64,000 nucleotides of DNA from JADJSS01 sp964490845 (GTDB lineage Bacteria > Bacteroidota > Bacteroidia > Chitinophagales > JADIYW01). The DNA lies in the NCBI GenBank assembly GCA_964490845.1, contig CAZBED010000002.1:62001-126000 (forward strand), read 5' to 3'. A model generated the notes under the pieces. The model was not told where the DNA came from. It ran no database searches and worked only from the letters and a program-made list of their open reading frames with translations. Below are positions 24,246 to 33,077 of this stretch, piece by piece. The stretch's first letter is position 1. Each line of letters starts with the position of its first letter. The position numbers and the translations under genes are program-made.

Positions 24246-25718
24246 ATGCAACTAAAAAGTATGCATAAGAATTTTCAAATACCCATAGGAAAAAATGCCT
24301 TATATCTATTGTTTGCTGTTTTTTTTACAAGTCTAGTATTGTTGTATAATATTCAAGCATATCCTATTGTACTTTGGGACGAAAGCATTTATGCAATCAA
24401 TGCCATTGAGATGGCTAAAAATAATAATTTCCTGGTAATCTATTTTCAGGGCAATCCGGATTTTTGGAATACAAAGCCCCCTCTTTTAATAATCTTACAG
24501 GCACTCTGCATTAAATCCTTAGGAATAACTGAACTGGCAATCAGAATTCCTTCGCTATTTGCAACATTATTAACCAGTCTATTGCTGTTTTATTGGACTA
24601 AAAAAGTGGTTAAAAGCTCAGCTTTTAGTGTATTAAGTGTTGTACTGCTCATGTTTTCACATTCATTTATTAAATTTCATGGTGCACGCTCTGGCGATTA
24701 TGATGCATTGTTGGTCTGTTTAACTTTTTTTGCAAGTTATAATTATTATTTTTATTTAAATACACTAAAGAATAAATATTTAATTTTATTCTTCATAATG
24801 CTTACGTTAGCTGTTCTTACTAAAGGTATTGCTGGTTTGTTATTCTCTCCTGCATGGATGATCGCTACTGTTATGTCAAATAAAACAATATCAATTTTAA
24901 AAAATTACACTCTTTATTTATGCTTTTTTGTATTTACAGCCATTATATGCAGTTACTATGCTTTACATGAGTTAGCTACACCTGGATACTTGAATGCTGT
25001 AATTAACAATGAACTAGGCGGACGTTTCTTTGAAGTTATTGAATATCATAATTTACCTTTCTATTTCTATATATATTATTTATTTCTACCAAAGAACCAC
25101 TATTTAGATTTTATTTTATTGTTCTTTTTGGTAGGCGGAAATTGGTTTAAAGTTAAACCAGACGTACGCGATAAACCACTCAGAAATTATCTCATATGTT
25201 TGATTGTTTCCTTTCTTGTAGTTATTTCTATCAGCCATACAAAAATTGAATGGTATATTTACCCAATATACCCATTGCTTGCTTTTTTAACAACATTATT
25301 TCTACATGGTTTTTGGCTAAAAATAAAAGATCATAAAAAAACATTTGTCATCCTTTTGGCAATTGCATTACTGCCTTGCGTAAACTATACATATCATATA
25401 TTATCTACGTATCATATCAGGGTTAAAGATTACTATTTGATTTCATTTTTAAAGAGTCATCAGTTTGATAAAACATTAAATGGATGTACTGTTTATTCTT
25501 CCAACAGTAAACCTATTAATACATTGTTTTATATCTACCAATTCGCACAAAAAGATATTAAACTCAATTTAAAAGCAAATAAAGACTTGGAGTTTTCTGA
25601 TAATTCTTGTGTACTATTAGAGAAAAAATCGCTGAATGAAATTGCGGAATTGTACCAATTTAAAGTACTGGAAGAGTACAATAATTCATATAGAATCTTA
25701 TTGACACACAAAAAATAA
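24246..25718 (+). CDS. GT39/ArnT-like membrane glycosyltransferase
   Basis: The 490-aa protein has about ten to twelve membrane helices and the features of the PMT/ArnT (GT39, GT-C) superfamily. An acidic first periplasmic loop carries LWDESIYAINAIEMAKN (about residues 46-62), then NPDFWNTKPPLLIILQAL. It would move a sugar from a polyprenyl-phosphate donor to an envelope acceptor such as lipid A or a protein; neither is known here. An internal ATG at codon 6 is an alternative start. The gene is clearly more AT-rich than its neighbours, stands alone, and is bounded by REP family 1 copies on the left and family 2 copies on the right. This suggests acquisition by transfer. Confidence 0.85.
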   Translation: MQLKSMHKNFQIPIGKNALYLLFAVFFTSLVLLYNIQAYPIVLWDESIYAINAIEMAKNNNFLVIYFQGNPDFWNTKPPLLIILQALCIKSLGITELAIRIPSLFATLLTSLLLFYWTKKVVKSSAFSVLSVVLLMFSHSFIKFHGARSGDYDALLVCLTFFASYNYYFYLNTLKNKYLILFFIMLTLAVLTKGIAGLLFSPAWMIATVMSNKTISILKNYTLYLCFFVFTAIICSYYALHELATPGYLNAVINNELGGRFFEVIEYHNLPFYFYIYYLFLPKNHYLDFILLFFLVGGNWFKVKPDVRDKPLRNYLICLIVSFLVVISISHTKIEWYIYPIYPLLAFLTTLFLHGFWLKIKDHKKTFVILLAIALLPCVNYTYHILSTYHIRVKDYYLISFLKSHQFDKTLNGCTVYSSNSKPINTLFYIYQFAQKDIKLNLKANKDLEFSDNSCVLLEKKSLNEIAELYQFKVLEEYNNSYRILLTHKK

Positions 25719-25749
25719 AAAGACAGAACGCAATCATAAACCTAACAAC

Positions 25750-25800
25750 GCCATGGTTCGTGTCCGCACGAACCATCTTCCATGGGACACGAACCATGGC
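25750..25800. repeat. REP family 2, paired copies forming a long cruciform
   Basis: GCCATGGTTCGTGTCC (25750-25765) is repeated as its exact complement at 25785-25800, and inside it GGTTCGTGTCC and GCACGAACC (25755-25774) form a smaller palindrome. This is the same repeat that brackets the RAYT at 57475, more than 31 kb away. It lies between the GT39 gene and accC. Confidence 0.85.
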
Positions 25801-25937
25801 TGAGTAATCGAAAAAATTCATTAATTGAAAAGGCATTAAATAAGAAATAACAATCTGGTTTCATCAAACCTCACTATTGAATGCATAGTATAAATTACAA
25901 CTGTACCGCTTATTATCCTCTATACTCCAATCCAACT

Positions 25938-25965
25938 GCCGTGGTTCGTGTCCCCACGAAACAAC
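25938..25965. repeat. REP family 2, single copy
   Basis: CCGTGGTTCGTGTCCCCACGAA matches the family 2 palindrome with one or two changes in the right arm. It lies just downstream of the accC stop codon (25971) and may end up in the 3' untranslated RNA of the acc operon. Confidence 0.75.
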
Positions 25966-25970
25966 TCCAA

Positions 25971-27317
25971 TCACGCCTCCTCACTCATCTCAAAATCTTC
26001 CAGAAACTTGGTGGTGAAATTTCCCTTAAGGAAATCTTCATTGTCCATGAGTTGTAAGTGGAACGGAATCGTGGTTTTAATGCCGTCTATCTTCAATTCA
26101 TGCAAGGCGCGTTTCATACGTTCAATCGCTTCTAAACGCGTATTGCCTTTTACAATCAGCTTCGCAATCATGGAATCGTAAAACGGCGGAATGATATAGC
26201 CGCTGTAGACATGCGAGTCGATGCGCACGCCGTAGCCGCCGCTCGGCTGGTAGTTCTGTATCTTGCCGGGGCTGGGTTTAAAATTGTCATAAGGGTTTTC
26301 CGCGTTGATGCGGCATTCAATTGCACAGCCTTGCGGGAAATATTCGGATTGCTCCAGTTTTTTCCCAGCGGCTAATTCTATCTGCAAACGTATCAGATCC
26401 AGTCCTATCACTTCTTCCGTCACCGGATGCTCCACCTGAATACGCGTATTCATCTCCATGAAATAAAAATGGCGGTGCTTGTCCACCAGAAACTCTATCG
26501 TCCCGACGCCTTCATATTGAATCGCTTTCACGGCTTTCTTCGCGGCATCGCCTAATTTTTTTCGTAGTTCATCATCCACAAATGGGCTGGGGCTTTCTTC
26601 CACCAGTTTTTGGTGTCTGCGTTGTATGGAACAATCGCGTTCGGAAAAATGCGCGGCATTGCCGTATTGGTCGCCTGCCACCTGTACTTCTATGTGGCGC
26701 GGTTCTTCGATGTATTTTTCCAGATACATGCCTGCATTGCCGAAGGCTGCGCCCGCTTCCGCCTGTGCGTTGTGCAGGTTGGATTCAAATTCCTCTTCAC
26801 TCCAGACGATGCGCATGCCTTTGCCGCCGCCGCCGGCAGTAGCTTTTAAAATAACGGGATAGCCGATTTCTTTCGCCAGCTTCTTGCCAAATACAATATC
26901 CGTAATCAAATCCTCAGAGCCCGGAATAACGGGTACTTTGGCTTTTATCATCGTTGCTTTTGCCGTAATCTTATCGCCCATCGCGTTGATCTGCTCCGGC
27001 GTAGGTCCGATAAATTTGATGCCTTTCTCCGCGCACTTTCGAGCAAAGATTTCATTCTCCGCCAGAAAACCATAACCCGGATGAATCGCATCGGCTTTGG
27101 TGATTTCAGCTGCCATCAGAATGCTGCCCATTTTTAAGTAAGAATCTTTGCTTGCCGGCGGACCGATGCAGCAACTTTCGTCGGCACTTTTTACATGCAG
27201 GCTGTCACGGTCGGCAGTGGAAAAAACAGCCACGGTTTTGATGCCCATTTCTTTGCAGGTGCGTATGATACGCAGGGCAATTTCACCGCGGTTGGCTATG
27301 AGGATTTTTTGAAACAT
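25971..27317 (-). CDS. accC: Acetyl-CoA carboxylase, biotin carboxylase subunit
   Basis: The 448-aa enzyme carboxylates biotin on BCCP with ATP and bicarbonate, the first half of malonyl-CoA synthesis. It has the N-terminal biotin carboxylase domain (FQKILIANRGEIALRIIRTC), the ATP-grasp glycine loop AGGGGKGMR (about residues 161-169), the ERDCSIQRRHQKLVEESPSP signature (about 230-249) and MNTRIQVEHPVTE (about 292-304), and a full C-terminal domain. Length is standard. It follows accB by 45 bp at the end of an operon running from the DUF177 gene. REP family 2 sequences occupy the downstream spacer. Confidence 0.97.
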   Translation of the reverse strand: MFQKILIANRGEIALRIIRTCKEMGIKTVAVFSTADRDSLHVKSADESCCIGPPASKDSYLKMGSILMAAEITKADAIHPGYGFLAENEIFARKCAEKGIKFIGPTPEQINAMGDKITAKATMIKAKVPVIPGSEDLITDIVFGKKLAKEIGYPVILKATAGGGGKGMRIVWSEEEFESNLHNAQAEAGAAFGNAGMYLEKYIEEPRHIEVQVAGDQYGNAAHFSERDCSIQRRHQKLVEESPSPFVDDELRKKLGDAAKKAVKAIQYEGVGTIEFLVDKHRHFYFMEMNTRIQVEHPVTEEVIGLDLIRLQIELAAGKKLEQSEYFPQGCAIECRINAENPYDNFKPSPGKIQNYQPSGGYGVRIDSHVYSGYIIPPFYDSMIAKLIVKGNTRLEAIERMKRALHELKIDGIKTTIPFHLQLMDNEDFLKGNFTTKFLEDFEMSEEA

Positions 27318-27362
27318 GGTTTTAATTAAATAATTAGCTAATTAGCTAATTCTATAATTTGG

Positions 27363-27818
27363 TTATGGTTCCACCAGGAACAAGGGCTGGTCGTATTCGA
27401 CGGCCTGTGCGTTGTCGACCATTACTTTCACAATCTTGCCGCTGACTTCGCTCTGGATTTCATTAAAGAGTTTCATCGCTTCAATGATACACAGTACATC
27501 GCCTTTTTTTACTTTGTCGCCCACCTTTACAAAAGGTTCTTTGCCTTCTCCTGCGGCTCGGTAGAACGTGCCAATCATCGGCGCCTTTATCGTGTTGAAG
27601 TTTCCTGCAGGAGTTTCTTCTTTTTTTGTTTCCGAAGGTGCGGCAGGTGTGGTGCTGGCCGTTGCAGCAGGAGCAGCAATAACAGATGCTGCTCCACCTA
27701 TTTTGGCATAATCTCTGTGTCGGATGGTAATTTTTGTATCACCTTCTCTGACTGATATTTCACCTAAGTTATTGTTGTTCAATAGCTGGATGAGTTTCTT
27801 AATCTGAGTAATATCCAT
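27363..27818 (-). CDS. accB: Acetyl-CoA carboxylase biotin carboxyl carrier protein
   Basis: The 151-aa protein carries biotin between the carboxylase and carboxyltransferase halves of acetyl-CoA carboxylase. The N-terminal part (residues 1-40) is the dimerising segment. An alanine/threonine/proline linker follows (about 42-72), then the biotinyl domain with CIIEAMKLFNEIQ, in which Lys116 is the biotinylation site. The EAMKL form matches true AccB rather than the EAMKM form of the orphan carrier at 32405. It is directly upstream of accC. A terminator at 27918-27950 separates it from efp. Confidence 0.96.
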   Translation of the reverse strand: MDITQIKKLIQLLNNNNLGEISVREGDTKITIRHRDYAKIGGAASVIAAPAATASTTPAAPSETKKEETPAGNFNTIKAPMIGTFYRAAGEGKEPFVKVGDKVKKGDVLCIIEAMKLFNEIQSEVSGKIVKVMVDNAQAVEYDQPLFLVEP

Positions 27819-27917
27819 GTATCAAATATAAAGAATTTTGCTTGTCATTCCGACTGAAAACAGAAAACTTTTTTAGGCGCTAAACTAAGTTCGGTATTGC
27901 AGCCTGGCCTGGGAGTA

Positions 27918-27950
27918 TAAAAAAACTCCGCCAACGGCGGAGTTTTTTTA
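27918..27950 (-). terminator. Terminator between efp and accB
   Basis: ACTCCGCC (27925-27932) pairs perfectly with GGCGGAGT (27936-27943) around AAC. It is flanked by A7 on one side and T7 on the other, so it can end transcription in either direction. For the minus-strand operon it lies after efp, so accBC probably have their own promoter or depend on readthrough. Confidence 0.9.
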
Positions 27951-27973
27951 TTTTAATATAGAGTGTACGCTTA

Positions 27974-28540
27974 TTACGCTTTTACCCGCTCCATATAATC
28001 ACCTGTTTCGGTGTTCACTTTTATCTTGTCGCCTATGTTGACGAATAAAGGTATCATCACTTTAGCGCCGGTGGAAACGGTGCAAGGACGCAGGGTATTG
28101 GTGGCGGTATCGCCTTTGATGCCCGGTTCCGCATACGTTACTTCAACGGTAACGGTAGAAGGTAATTCGCAGGTGAGCGGCAATTCATCTTCCGCACGAA
28201 CAGCGATTTTCACCATCATGCCTTCCTCGAGAAACTGAGGAGCATTGATGATTTTTCCTTCGATGGTAATTTGCTCATAAGTTTCATTATTCATGAAAGT
28301 ATAGGAGTCACCTTCCGGATAAAGATATTGATATTCGCGGTATTCCACGCGCACTTCATCTAATTTTGCGCCTGCCGGAAAGGTGTTTTCCAACACACGG
28401 CCGGTAGTAATACTTTTCAGTTTGGAGCGAACAAAAGCGGCGCCTTTGCCAGGTTTAACATGTAAGAACTCTACAATCTTGTAAATGTCAGAGTTGAAGT
28501 TGATACACATGCCATTGCGGATGTCTGATGTTGAAGCCAT
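27974..28540 (-). CDS. efp: Translation elongation factor P
   Basis: The 188-aa protein binds between the P and E sites of the ribosome and relieves stalling at polyproline runs. It has the three-barrel EF-P layout: an N-terminal KOW-like domain (SDIRNGMCINFNSDIYKIVEF), the tip loop KPGKGAAF with Lys32 at the site that is modified in many bacteria, and the C-terminal signature TATNTLRPCTVSTGAKVMIPLFVNIGDKI (quoted in part: LRPCTVSTGAKV). No modification gene (epmA, earP or similar) is present here. It sits between rpmF and accB, where many related genomes instead carry fabH. Confidence 0.96.
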   Translation of the reverse strand: MASTSDIRNGMCINFNSDIYKIVEFLHVKPGKGAAFVRSKLKSITTGRVLENTFPAGAKLDEVRVEYREYQYLYPEGDSYTFMNNETYEQITIEGKIINAPQFLEEGMMVKIAVRAEDELPLTCELPSTVTVEVTYAEPGIKGDTATNTLRPCTVSTGAKVMIPLFVNIGDKIKVNTETGDYMERVKA

Positions 28541-28618
28541 AAGTTAGATTTTAGTATGCAGTATGCGGTAAATTAGTATGCATTAAATAATTGCTTACTG
28601 CCTGCTTGCTGCTGTTTA

Positions 28619-28807
28619 CTATTTTACGTATCCTTCAATCAGTACTTTTCCGTTGTAATATAAGTCATTACCGGAAACATAAGCTCTGTGTGACAAGTGG
28701 CTCTCTCCGGTCACTTTGCAGGTGAGTACGTTCGGAGTTTCCATCTTGTAGTGCGTACGTCTTTTGTCGCGTCTTGTTGTAGATTGTCTTCGCTTAGGAT
28801 GTGCCAT
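28619..28807 (-). CDS. rpmF: 50S ribosomal protein L32
   Basis: The 62-aa basic protein begins MAHPKRRQSTTRRDKRRTHY, the standard L32 N-terminus. It lacks the zinc-binding cysteine pairs of some L32 forms: only one cysteine is present, so it is the zinc-free (C-) type. It lies 6 bp after the DUF177 gene, a conserved pairing across bacteria. Confidence 0.97.
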   Translation of the reverse strand: MAHPKRRQSTTRRDKRRTHYKMETPNVLTCKVTGESHLSHRAYVSGNDLYYNGKVLIEGYVK

Positions 28808-28813
28808 AATCTT

Positions 28814-29347
28814 CTAATTTAATTTGTCTTTTAATTTATCTAAACCAGCCCAACGCGGGTCGGTGGTATTTTCTGTTGTTTGTTGTTCCAGAATGCGTAC
28901 AATTTCCTGGTCGCAGTATTCAGTTTTTCCCGGGTTATCACAAATTTTGTGAATAGGGATGGAGAGATGCACATAGTCGTATAAAAACTGTGTGATGTCG
29001 ATGTTGTTGTCATCCCTGGCGATGTAGATAATTTCTGCATCTTCCTGTTCTTTCATGCTTTCGTCATAAGTGTATTTAACATACACCACGAACGAAGCGT
29101 GAATGGACAGAGGAATGGAGCCTGTACATCGGTCACATTCTCCCCAAACTGTTCCGTCTAAATCCACTTCAATCACATAGGGTTCCTGGCGGTTATCAAA
29201 GGTGATATTTACCTGTATGGAACACTTGTTGATGAGTGCATTATCGAAATTGGCAAAGAACTTTTCAGTCAATTCATAAGAAAACTCATGAATATCCTTT
29301 TTCAATCCGGCATGTGGAATTTTATATTCTTTGAATAAATCGGACAT
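28814..29347 (-). CDS. DUF177/YceD family protein
   Basis: The start is taken at the ATG at 29347 (MSDLFKEYKIP); an in-frame ATG twelve codons upstream begins a stretch without family resemblance. The product is about 177 aa. The DUF177 motif VWGECDRCTGSIPL (about residues 70-85) is present, and a second cysteine lies in EYCDQE toward the C-terminus. The plant and bacterial family (YceD) is linked to 23S rRNA accumulation and is almost always next to rpmF, as here (6-bp gap). Function in this organism is inferred from that link only. Confidence 0.88.
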   Translation of the reverse strand: MSDLFKEYKIPHAGLKKDIHEFSYELTEKFFANFDNALINKCSIQVNITFDNRQEPYVIEVDLDGTVWGECDRCTGSIPLSIHASFVVYVKYTYDESMKEQEDAEIIYIARDDNNIDITQFLYDYVHLSIPIHKICDNPGKTEYCDQEIVRILEQQTTENTTDPRWAGLDKLKDKLN

Positions 29348-29593
29348 GCCTTGCCTGTTAAGTAGATTTAAAAAGGACTGCAAAAATACGGATTAATTTG
29401 AAATTTTGGAAATTAATTGAACAGAGATGCTGTATTCTTAATTTGTTGATTTACAATAGAATGTCTATTTATACAGCTAAGCTATTTATTAATTTTTCAT
29501 TAAAGAAACCGATTTTTTATCTAAATTGACGGGTTTTGTAATGGATTGATATTCAATAAAAATTTGACTATAAATTGAATACTGCCTCCAAAA

Positions 29594-30133
29594 TCAGGGT
29601 ACGACCTGATAGATGGCGCTCAGGTTTCTGCCTACGCCGTCGTAGTCAAGGCCATAGCCGACAACAAATAAATCCGGGATGATAAATCCGGCAATATCCA
29701 CTTTTACCTCTTTTTGTAAATTTTGCGGTTTAAACAGCAACGATACCAATGTGATGGATTTCGGGTGTTGCCCTTCCAGATAATGTTTGAAAAAATCCAT
29801 CGTCAGACCGGAGTCCACAATGTCCTCAATAATAATAACATCGCGGTCGGTAATCACGGATTCTTTTAGCGGCAATGCCACGTTGATTTTTCCGGTCGAC
29901 TGCATGCCAGCATAGGAGGAGAGTTTGACAAACTCAATTTCGCACGGATAATTAAATTTTTTCAGAATATCGGAGGCGAACATAAATGCGCCGCGCAGGA
30001 CAACCACAAATACGGGGTTCTTATCCCTGAACTTTTGAGACAATTCATCTACAATGGAGGTGATACGTATTTGTATTTCTTCATCCGTTATATACTGATG
30101 AAAAAGTTTGTCTTTAATATGGATGGTTTGCAC
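29594..30133 (-). CDS. hpt: Hypoxanthine phosphoribosyltransferase
   Basis: The 179-aa salvage enzyme joins hypoxanthine (and often guanine) to PRPP to give the nucleotide. It has FVVVLRGAFMFASDILKKF near residues 43-61, the PRPP-binding signature VIIIEDIVDSGLTMDFF (about 100-116) with its two acidic residues, and the base-binding end FVVGYGLDYDGVGRNL (about 155-170). Length is usual. It is followed on the upstream side by the glucosaminidase-LysM gene (1-bp gap), so the two are co-transcribed. Confidence 0.95.
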   Translation of the reverse strand: MQTIHIKDKLFHQYITDEEIQIRITSIVDELSQKFRDKNPVFVVVLRGAFMFASDILKKFNYPCEIEFVKLSSYAGMQSTGKINVALPLKESVITDRDVIIIEDIVDSGLTMDFFKHYLEGQHPKSITLVSLLFKPQNLQKEVKVDIAGFIIPDLFVVGYGLDYDGVGRNLSAIYQVVP

Positions 30134-30134
30134 G

Positions 30135-31678
30135 TTAAGGCTGAATTTTTAATTGTTGCCCTAATTTAACGGTTTGTTCTGATAAATTATTCCATTCCAT
30201 CAGTTGCTGTACGGAAATTTTATAGCGTTTGGCAATATTGAACATCGTGTCTCCTTTTACCACGATGTGCATGCCTGTGGTACTTTTAGGTAAGTTATCG
30301 TAATCAATCACAGCCGGATAAATGGTCGGCTCCAGTCCTCTTTCGTAAACAGATACAGAACGCGGAAGGGGATTAACCTGTATTTGTAAGGGTGGTGGAA
30401 GTATCTTCACCGCTTCCGTTTTTCCGGGAAAGGTATCGTTGCCTGTTTTTTCCAGTAGCTTCGTGTTGCTTTCCCATCCCAGCAGCTTATTACTGTCGAT
30501 GACAGATTTTTCCGGTACCTGCACAGGCGGATAGATAGTGTCTTTTGCCCGGACAATAGTTTCTTTTGAAGAATTGTTTTTTAATTCCGGTGTAATGAGA
30601 TTGTCTTTCTTCTCGCGTAAAGCCGGTTTGGCTTTCGCTTTCCCCTTCAGGTAGATGGTTTCTTTAGGCGCCGGTTCTTCTCCTTCGGACAACTTATTTC
30701 GCTTTAATAATGCCGCAAGGCGGACTCCTTTTTTCTGCGAGATACTCCACAGGTTGTCTTCTGCTTTAACTTTGTAGATGCCTTCTTTATTTTTCTTCTT
30801 TTTTTGCTGTATAAAAATAACCTGCCCTTCTTTTATCTGTGTATCGTCTTTTAAATCATTATACGCCAATAAATCTTCTTTCTCTATATGCAATACATTT
30901 CCAATAAGTTCCAGTGTTTCCCCTTTATAAAGTTTGACACATTTTACCTTGTTGATTTTCGTAATTTTTTTATTGACTTTTTTGCTAAAGTCGGGAGTAA
31001 TAGGCGCAGCTGGCTTAACGGAGGTTACAATCGGATTTTTTTTTCTTCGACAGCTGCCTTTGGTGCATTTGAGGCAGCGTCGTTGCTTTCCACGGTTTTC
31101 TCGTCGGTTACAAGTTCGCTTACAACCGGGGTCGTAGCAGGTTGCATATAGGATGGATTCTCTCCTTTGTCAAAGGCATACAATTCAAAATCCTCAATCG
31201 TCTTGATCAGTATTTCCGGATATTTGGGATTGGTGGCATATCCGGCTTTCTTCAGCCCATATGACCAGCCCTTGTAGTTGGTAATCTCCAGGGCAAATAG
31301 GTCGTTGTACCAGCTACGTGAACGCAGGAAATCGGAGTGGTCTCTGTAGGAGTCTTCAACTTTATCATACACCCTGAAACATTCATTCGGTGCATCATCC
31401 GTGTATTTAAAGGTTTTACCGGTCCACTCTTTCTTACATTTGATGCCGAAGTGATTATTCGTATTTGTGGACAGATAACTGGTTCCGAAGCTGCTCTCGT
31501 GTATACCCTGAGCGAGTGTGATACTGGCCGGTATGCCGGCACGTTTCATTTCAGAGATGGCGATGTCTTTGTATTGTTGTATATAGGCGACAATAGCGGA
31601 TGAGTCTTTCTTTTGCGCATGGGTAGTAAGCGCCATCAGTAAGGAAAATAATGTAAATATATTTCTCAGTCGTTTCAT
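30135..31678 (-). pseudogene. Glucosaminidase (GH73)-LysM cell-wall hydrolase, split by a frameshift at A9
   Basis: Two reading frames on the minus strand join into one gene. The first (31678 to 31025) has a signal peptide (cleaved near THA|QK) and a GH73-type glucosaminidase domain with AGIPASITLAQGIHESSFG carrying the catalytic Glu, NTNNHFGIKCK and AGYATNPKYPEILIKTIE. The second frame is open through 30135 and carries three LysM-like segments: VKLYKGETLELIGN, YKVKAEDNLWSISQKKG and HIVVKGDTMFNIAKRYKIS. The break is at a run of nine A in the coding strand (31036-31044). One more A, or a -1 ribosomal shift, gives ...EEKKNPIVTSVKPAAP and an uninterrupted protein of about 514 aa. It may be a sequencing error, a phase-variable tract or recoding. 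It would cleave peptidoglycan glycan strands. Confidence 0.85.
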
Positions 31679-31682
31679 TCTT

Positions 31683-32318
31683 TTATTTTTTTCTAGCCAT
31701 CATGATGCCGTCCCGTATCGATACTATAACGTTATCCACGCGGCTATCTTGCTGGACTTTTGTATTAAATTCTGCTAATTTTTGGGTATCCTTATCTTTT
31801 TTCTCATCAATAATCCTGCCACTCCAGAGTACGTTGTCCGCCAGGATAAATCCGCCGCTTCGTACCTTGTCGAACACAAGATCATAGTAAAGGCTGTAAT
31901 TCTGTTTGTCGGCGTCAATGAATACCAGGTCAAATGTTTCGTTCAGTTTCGCGATTTCTTCCCGCGCATCTCCGACAATCGGGATGATTTTATTGCGCAA
32001 CCCGGCTTTGTCTATATAGGTGTTTACCAATTCTGTCAATTCTTCATTGATATCTATCGTGAATAATTTTCCGTTCTCCGTTAATCCTTCCGCCAGGCAG
32101 ATGGCGGCATAGCCGGTATAGGTTCCGATTTCGAGAATACGCCTTGGCTGCAGCATCTGAGAGATGAATTTCAGGAACTGGCCCTGTACTTTTCCGCTCA
32201 GCATTTGAGGCATTAGTATATCCGCGTGTGTCTTTCTGTTCAGTTGTTGCAGTACATCACTCTCATCGGTAGTGTGTGCATCGATATATTTTTCTATTTC
32301 GTGAGCAACTAGGTTCAT
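31683..32318 (-). CDS. O-methyltransferase, SAM-dependent (caffeoyl-CoA OMT family)
   Basis: The 211-aa protein has the class I methyltransferase fold. The SAM loop is ILEIGTYTGYAAICLAEGL (about residues 58-76). FTIDINEEL holds the acidic residue that binds the ribose. DLVFIDADKQNYSLYYD (about 131-147) and ADNVLWSGRI carry the metal-binding aspartates of the catechol/caffeoyl-CoA family. The family methylates diverse hydroxyl groups, and the substrate here is unknown. It lies 4 bp upstream of the glucosaminidase gene, on the same strand. Confidence 0.9.
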   Translation of the reverse strand: MNLVAHEIEKYIDAHTTDESDVLQQLNRKTHADILMPQMLSGKVQGQFLKFISQMLQPRRILEIGTYTGYAAICLAEGLTENGKLFTIDINEELTELVNTYIDKAGLRNKIIPIVGDAREEIAKLNETFDLVFIDADKQNYSLYYDLVFDKVRSGGFILADNVLWSGRIIDEKKDKDTQKLAEFNTKVQQDSRVDNVIVSIRDGIMMARKK

Positions 32319-32404
32319 TGTAACGTTTTTGATATAATCCTCTTTAAAGATAAGGCCGTCTGTGATTTTTCGGCGAGCCCGATGCAGAGGGGAAGCCGTA
32401 GGAT

Positions 32405-32908
32405 TTATTCCATCTCTATCAATAATTGATTTTTTTCTACGGCATCCTTCTTATTGATATGAATGCTTTTTACTACTCCGTTTCCGCTGGCCTTGATGAT
32501 GTTTTCCATCTTCATCGCTTCGAGTATCAGCAGGTTGTCGCCTTTCTGAACAGGCTGCCCTTTCTCTACCAAAACATCCAGCACCAGGCCGGGCATGGGC
32601 GCCTTTACATTTTCCATTTTATCGGAACCGGCGGCAGACATGCCCATTTTATCCAGCAAAGTATCTAATTCCGTCTGCAGGTTCAGGTCGTAGATATTGT
32701 TGTTTACTTTGATGGAAAACCGCTTCAGGCTGTAATCGGCGTGTATGACTTCCAGATTGTAGGATTTGTGATTTTCCAGAATATGAAACTTGTTATCGAG
32801 TAATTTCACCAGGTCTATTTCCGTAGGTTTTCCGTCGATTTTTATTTGTTCATTGTCCAGTTCGATTTCATGTGATTTGTCCTGCTGGTAAAAAACTTTG
32901 TATTTCAT
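32405..32908 (-). CDS. Biotin carboxyl carrier-like protein (acyl-CoA carboxylase type)
   Basis: The 167-aa protein ends in a biotinyl domain: VKAPMPGLVLDVLVEKGQPV then LLILEAMKMENIIKA with Lys133 as the biotin site. The N-terminal about 90 residues form a beta-rich region like that preceding the carrier in propionyl-CoA or methylcrotonyl-CoA carboxylases. It differs from AccB (EAMKL) in both linker and motif. The cognate carboxyltransferase and carboxylase subunits are not in this window, so its partner is unknown; a sodium-pump decarboxylase gamma-like role is also possible. Confidence 0.85.
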   Translation of the reverse strand: MKYKVFYQQDKSHEIELDNEQIKIDGKPTEIDLVKLLDNKFHILENHKSYNLEVIHADYSLKRFSIKVNNNIYDLNLQTELDTLLDKMGMSAAGSDKMENVKAPMPGLVLDVLVEKGQPVQKGDNLLILEAMKMENIIKASGNGVVKSIHINKKDAVEKNQLLIEME

Positions 32909-33077
32909 CGGGCTTGTTAATTATTGATTTGGGTCATTTCAACTTGATTGTAATATTTCTTATGTTTGAACAACAAATGATTGATAGCTGTTATCCTGTT
33001 TCATATTACAACACGATATTAAGTATTTAGCCTTTAATCATTACCTTTACTTTTTCAAAAGATGTTAATAAGTGTCC

